Shown here piece by piece: positions 60,214-64,000 of a stretch of 64,000 bases of DNA. Under the pieces are notes generated by a model, which saw only the letters and a list, made by a program, of their open reading frames with translations, did no database searches and was not told the origin of the DNA. Made by a program: the position numbers and the translations under genes. Within the stretch, counting starts at the first letter, position 1. Each line of letters opens with the position of its first letter. The stretch is from Alcaligenaceae bacterium (lineage in GTDB: Bacteria; Pseudomonadota; Gammaproteobacteria; Burkholderiales; Burkholderiaceae_B): NCBI GenBank assembly GCA_013416435.1, contig JACCEN010000001.1, positions 372,001 to 436,000 on the forward strand, in the 5' to 3' direction.

Positions 60214-63200
60214 ATGCGCAACACTCTGTTTTTTATGGTCCTGCTGTGTTGCCTGGGCCTTTCCTGGCCTGGTCAGGCTGAAGTCGCTACCGCGGCAGAA
60301 GACCCCATTGTGAAAATCGTTACGAACCGCACGGTGCTACCGGTCAAGTTTCAGACCCTGCAGCCGTTTGCACAGCGCGCTGGCGTAACACTGCAACATA
60401 TTGATGTCAGCACAGCCCACGCGCCTGCCGCGTCGTGGCTCGCCGGCGCCAGCCTGGTGGTGCTTGATACGCCCCGCCCCAGCGCGCACGCAGAAGTCGA
60501 TGCTACGGTAGGCGAAAGCCTTGCGCAAGGCACGAAGCCGTGGCTAAGAGTGGGGGGAGGGGCGCAGGCTTCTGGAGGCTTGGCCACCCACGACGCTGAA
60601 AAGCTAGCCGGCTACTACACCAACGGCGGCCCGCGTAACTTTGCCCTGTTTTTCCAGGCAGCCCGGAGCCTCGCCGAGGGCCGCTCGATTGCGTCTTTGC
60701 CCGAGGCCGAACCGGTTCCTGAGACAGGCTTTTATCACCCCGCCGCATCAGACGCCTTTGAATCGGTCGACCACTACATGGCCTGGGCAACGGCACGGCA
60801 CCCTGATGCCATAGGACGCGTGGCCTTTCTGATTCACAGCGGCATGGTCAGCGACATGCAAACGGAAGTCATTGACACCCTTATCGCAGCCACCGAGGCA
60901 AAGGGAATATTGCCGGTCGCATTCTGGTATGACAGCAACGACCCTCAAGCCTTGAGCAAGGTGCTCAAGCCCGCCCGGGCCGATGCCCTTGTTAATTTGC
61001 GCATGACGCAAAACAGCGCTGAGCGGGCAGCCGAGCTGGCCTTGCTGGGTATCCCCGCCATACAGACGCTGACTTATCGTGACGGCGACGAAGCGCAATG
61101 GCAGGCGTCTTCAAGCGGCGCACCCCAGCGGCTGGTACCCCTTTTCGTTGCCGTACCTGAAACCTGGGGCATGATGGACCCCTTGGTGATCTCCGCACTG
61201 CACGACGGTGCTGCCCACCCCATGGCAGAACAGGTAGAAGGCCTGGTCAACAAGCTTCGCAGCCTGATTACGCTTCGGCGCACGCCGGCGGGGGAAAAGC
61301 AAGTTGGACTGATGTTCTGGAACCACCCGCCCGGAGACAAGAACTTTGGGGCTTCTCACCTGAATGTTCCGGCCAGTATTGCAAACATCAGCCAGTCGCT
61401 GCAGCAGGCGGGCTACAACCTGCCCCCCATCGAAGAACCGGACATTATCGAACAGGGCCAGGCCATGCTCTCGATGCTGTACCGAAACACCGAGCCCGAA
61501 GTCCTGCTTGCCCAGGGGCTGGCCGAAATACTGCCTCTGGCCCGCTATCGGGAATGGTTCGACACGCTGCCATCGGAGCAGCGAAAAGGCATGACCATTT
61601 GGGGCGACCCCGGCGAGCACTGGGCCGTGCGCACAGTAGAAGACGTTACCGGCTTTGTCATTCCCCGGCTGCAGCTGGGCAATCTGGTGGTCATGCCGCA
61701 AATGCCCAGAGCAGCAGAAATGGGCAGCCACTACCACGACACCTCGCTTGCGCCCGACCACCTTTATATGGCGGCGTACTTGTGGCTGCGGGAAACCTTT
61801 GGTGCTCACGCTCTAATCCACCTGGGCACACACGGTACACAAGAGTGGCTGCCGGGTAAGGACCGGGGCCTATCCATGCGCGACTACCCGTTTCTGGCAC
61901 TGGACAACCTGCCCGTTTTTTACCCATATATTCAGGACAACGTGGGCGAAGCGTTACAAACCCGCCGCCGAGGTCGCGCGGTGTCCATCAGTCACCAGAC
62001 CCCTCCCTTTGCCCCAGCCGGCCTGTACGACGAGCTGCGCGTCATGCATGACCTGATCCACGAATACGAACAGTTGGATGAAGGCGCAGTGCGGCAAACC
62101 GTCATGGAAAAAATTCTGGCCGCCACAGAGGCTGCCGGCATGACACATGACCTTGGCTGGCACGAAGCGGATGCAAAAGCTGACTTTGCCGGGTTTATGC
62201 AGGCCTTGCACGACCATCTGCACCTGTTGGCCCAGACCGCCATGCCTCTGGGCTTGCACCGCTTCGGCCAGGGGGCCGCCCCCGAACACCGACTTGCCGT
62301 GGTCATGCAACAACTGGGCCAGCCCTACTACGACGCCTTGAACGAATCAAACGAACTGTTCGTGGAAGATTTTGCAACACTGCAAAACAGCACACCCTAT
62401 CAAACCCTACATCAGTACTTACGGGCCGGCAAAAATACAGACTCGGCGCCCACCGAGCTGAAAGACTTTTTGCTTCGCGCCCAAGAGCTGGACCAGGGCC
62501 TGGCCGCCACCGGCGAGATGGAGGCGCTGTTAACCGGGCTTGCCGGTGGGTTTGTATTGCCTGGGCCCGGCGGCGACCCAATACGCCGACCCGGTCTGGC
62601 CAGCGGAAGAAATTTGTTCGCCCTGGAGGCTGACAAACTACCCACAGTCTCGGCTTACGAAAGCGGGAAAACCGCACTCATGCAACTGGTGGACGCCTAT
62701 CGCAGCGAGCACAATAATGAGTGGCCCCAACGCCTGGCCTTCAGTCTGTGGTCTGGCGAAGCCGTCCGTCATCAGGGCATCACCGAAGCACAAGTACTGC
62801 ACGCTCTGGGTTTGCAGCCAGTGTGGGACCGCAGCGGACGCATATCCCGTCTGGAAATCATTCCCGCCAAGACCTTAGGGCGCCCCCGGATTGATGTCGT
62901 CATCCAGACAACGGGGGTTTACCGCGACCAGTTTGACGGCTTCATGCGCCTGCTGTCCGACGCCATCCACCAACTGGCTGATCTGGACGAACCGCACAAC
63001 CCTGTTGCAACCAACACAAAACGGATCACGGCGGAACTTCAGACCGCGGGCATGTCGAAGAGCGAAGCTGCCCAAGCTGCACGTCACCGCATCTTCAGCA
63101 GCCCGCCCGGAAACTACGGCACAGGCCTGCCTGGCATGATGCAAGACTCCACCGACTGGGAAGGCGATACCGCATTGGCCGAACAGTTTCTGGACCGCAT

Positions 63201-64000
63201 GCAATATGCCTATGGCAGCGAAGGCTGGGCAGTCAAACCCGCACATGCCAACCTGCTGGCAGCCCAGTTGCGGGGCACAGACGCAGCCGTCATGTCGCGC
63301 TCCTCGAACATACACGGCGTCATTTCCACTGATCACCCATTCGAGTTCCTGGGTGGGCTGTCGGTTGCCATACGGCATCTGGACGGCGAGAGTCCACCGC
63401 TGTTCATCTCCGACCTGCGCAGCACAGAGCCCAAAACCACCTCGGTGCAGTCCTTCCTTTCCAATGAAATGCGTGTCAGGTACCTGAACCCCCACTGGAT
63501 ACAGGCGATGCAAGCAGAAGGTTACGCGGGCACACTGGAAGTGGTGGATACCGTCAATAACCTGTTTGGCTGGCAGGCTGTAGACCCCGCAACCGTGCGA
63601 CCGGATCAATGGCAGGCCTTGTTTGACACGTACATTTCCGATACGCGCCAACTGGGTATCAACGACTGGTTTGAACAACATAACCCCACTGCCCAGGCTC
63701 AGGTTCTGGAGCGCATGGCCGAAGCCATACGCAAGGGTTATTGGAATGCCTCCGAAACCACGCGCCGGGCTCTGGCACAACGCTGGCAAGAGCTGGAAGA
63801 ACAGTTCGATGCCACCGCAGGCAAGGAACCAACACGCAGTTTCGTTTCGGAAATGGCCCAGGGATTCGGGCTGACTCAAGCCCCTGGGCAAAGCGACAAC
63901 GCTGCGGCGACGCCCAGCTCAGCACAAGAACCGGCGAGCTCGCCAGCAGAAGTCAGCGGGCAGGTTATGGAGCCGGTCGGCACGACCCAGCCCGCATTTC
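60214..64000 (+). CDS. Second periplasmic CobN/HmuS-like protein (runs off right edge)
   Basis: 1262 codons are visible without a stop. A signal peptide (about 1-22, FFMVLLCCLGLSWPGQAE) indicates export. CobN features are WGDPGEHWAVRTVEDVTGFV, HLGTHGTQEWLPGKDRG, FSLWSGEAVRHQGITEAQ, RPRIDVVIQTTGVYRDQFDG and MSRSSNIHGVIST. HGTQEW with its His is the CobN/BchH metal-site region. The end reached is a Pro/Ser-rich linker, likely just ahead of a C-terminal anchor. It follows a TonB receptor by two bases. ExbB and DUF2149 genes would be expected beyond the edge if it is a complete Hmu-like unit. Confidence 0.9.
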   Translation, partial: MRNTLFFMVLLCCLGLSWPGQAEVATAAEDPIVKIVTNRTVLPVKFQTLQPFAQRAGVTLQHIDVSTAHAPAASWLAGASLVVLDTPRPSAHAEVDATVGESLAQGTKPWLRVGGGAQASGGLATHDAEKLAGYYTNGGPRNFALFFQAARSLAEGRSIASLPEAEPVPETGFYHPAASDAFESVDHYMAWATARHPDAIGRVAFLIHSGMVSDMQTEVIDTLIAATEAKGILPVAFWYDSNDPQALSKVLKPARADALVNLRMTQNSAERAAELALLGIPAIQTLTYRDGDEAQWQASSSGAPQRLVPLFVAVPETWGMMDPLVISALHDGAAHPMAEQVEGLVNKLRSLITLRRTPAGEKQVGLMFWNHPPGDKNFGASHLNVPASIANISQSLQQAGYNLPPIEEPDIIEQGQAMLSMLYRNTEPEVLLAQGLAEILPLARYREWFDTLPSEQRKGMTIWGDPGEHWAVRTVEDVTGFVIPRLQLGNLVVMPQMPRAAEMGSHYHDTSLAPDHLYMAAYLWLRETFGAHALIHLGTHGTQEWLPGKDRGLSMRDYPFLALDNLPVFYPYIQDNVGEALQTRRRGRAVSISHQTPPFAPAGLYDELRVMHDLIHEYEQLDEGAVRQTVMEKILAATEAAGMTHDLGWHEADAKADFAGFMQALHDHLHLLAQTAMPLGLHRFGQGAAPEHRLAVVMQQLGQPYYDALNESNELFVEDFATLQNSTPYQTLHQYLRAGKNTDSAPTELKDFLLRAQELDQGLAATGEMEALLTGLAGGFVLPGPGGDPIRRPGLASGRNLFALEADKLPTVSAYESGKTALMQLVDAYRSEHNNEWPQRLAFSLWSGEAVRHQGITEAQVLHALGLQPVWDRSGRISRLEIIPAKTLGRPRIDVVIQTTGVYRDQFDGFMRLLSDAIHQLADLDEPHNPVATNTKRITAELQTAGMSKSEAAQAARHRIFSSPPGNYGTGLPGMMQDSTDWEGDTALAEQFLDRMQYAYGSEGWAVKPAHANLLAAQLRGTDAAVMSRSSNIHGVISTDHPFEFLGGLSVAIRHLDGESPPLFISDLRSTEPKTTSVQSFLSNEMRVRYLNPHWIQAMQAEGYAGTLEVVDTVNNLFGWQAVDPATVRPDQWQALFDTYISDTRQLGINDWFEQHNPTAQAQVLERMAEAIRKGYWNASETTRRALAQRWQELEEQFDATAGKEPTRSFVSEMAQGFGLTQAPGQSDNAAATPSSAQEPASSPAEVSGQVMEPVGTTQPAF

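Noticed and set aside
1-64000. tRNA genes, rRNA genes and CRISPR arrays
   Set aside because: None was recognised on either strand by eye; a tRNA scan would be needed to be certain.

Overview
The window is GC-rich betaproteobacterial DNA. Its gene families and codon use fit Burkholderiales, probably Alcaligenaceae-like. Most of it (about 1-57,270) is part of an integrative and conjugative element of the Tn4371 family. The visible backbone is trbB-copG-traG, an EexN-type lipoprotein and a LysR regulator at the left. Further right come the relaxase, traF, DUF2840, a ribbon-helix-helix protein, parA, repA with iterons, an AlpA-like HTH protein, DUF2285, DUF2958, an XRE regulator, DUF736, radC, parB and DUF932. 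No integrase and no tRNA gene is visible.

Region 1 (1-4205) is the start of the mating-pair/coupling operon. Region 2 (4206-26,494) is a zinc-limitation island. It has a frameshifted zur-like gene behind a Zur-type palindrome. A tightly packed operon follows: two COG0523 GTPases, SufE-like, FolE2, CysS, YidD, zinc-ligand-poor L36, gamma-carbonic anhydrase-like, PyrC-like, Fur and HisI-like proteins. On the other strand lie an OprC-type copper receptor with a DUF2946 protein, a DUF1007/NicO transporter pair, and a TonB receptor-ExbB-DUF2149-CobN operon that resembles the Hmu systems of Bacteroidetes. Two more Zur-type palindromes separate that operon from a divergent znuA. Together these genes would import zinc or a metal chelate and replace or recharge zinc enzymes under starvation.

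Region 3 (26,731-29,090) repeats the backbone traG start, eexN and lysR in a clearly diverged form. Here traG is cut to about 56 codons and eexN is broken, so the island appears to join two different ICE lineages. Region 4 (29,108-38,291) is a vitamin B6/PLP cassette. A MocR/PdxR-type regulator is divergent from a seven-gene operon: BenE-like transporter, YggS, pyridoxal kinase, ArgD-like aminotransferase, TrpB, TrpA and GlyA.

Region 5 (38,399-51,770) holds the transfer and maintenance backbone with a putative oriV. Region 6 (52,616-55,490) is a candidate defence operon (DUF262, HEPN-like protein, DNA cytosine methyltransferase) lying between two diverged radC copies. Region 7 starts with a broken IS21-family element (56,127-57,273) fused to a truncated antitoxin-like gene. 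It is followed by a second DUF2946-TonB receptor-CobN set that runs off the right edge.
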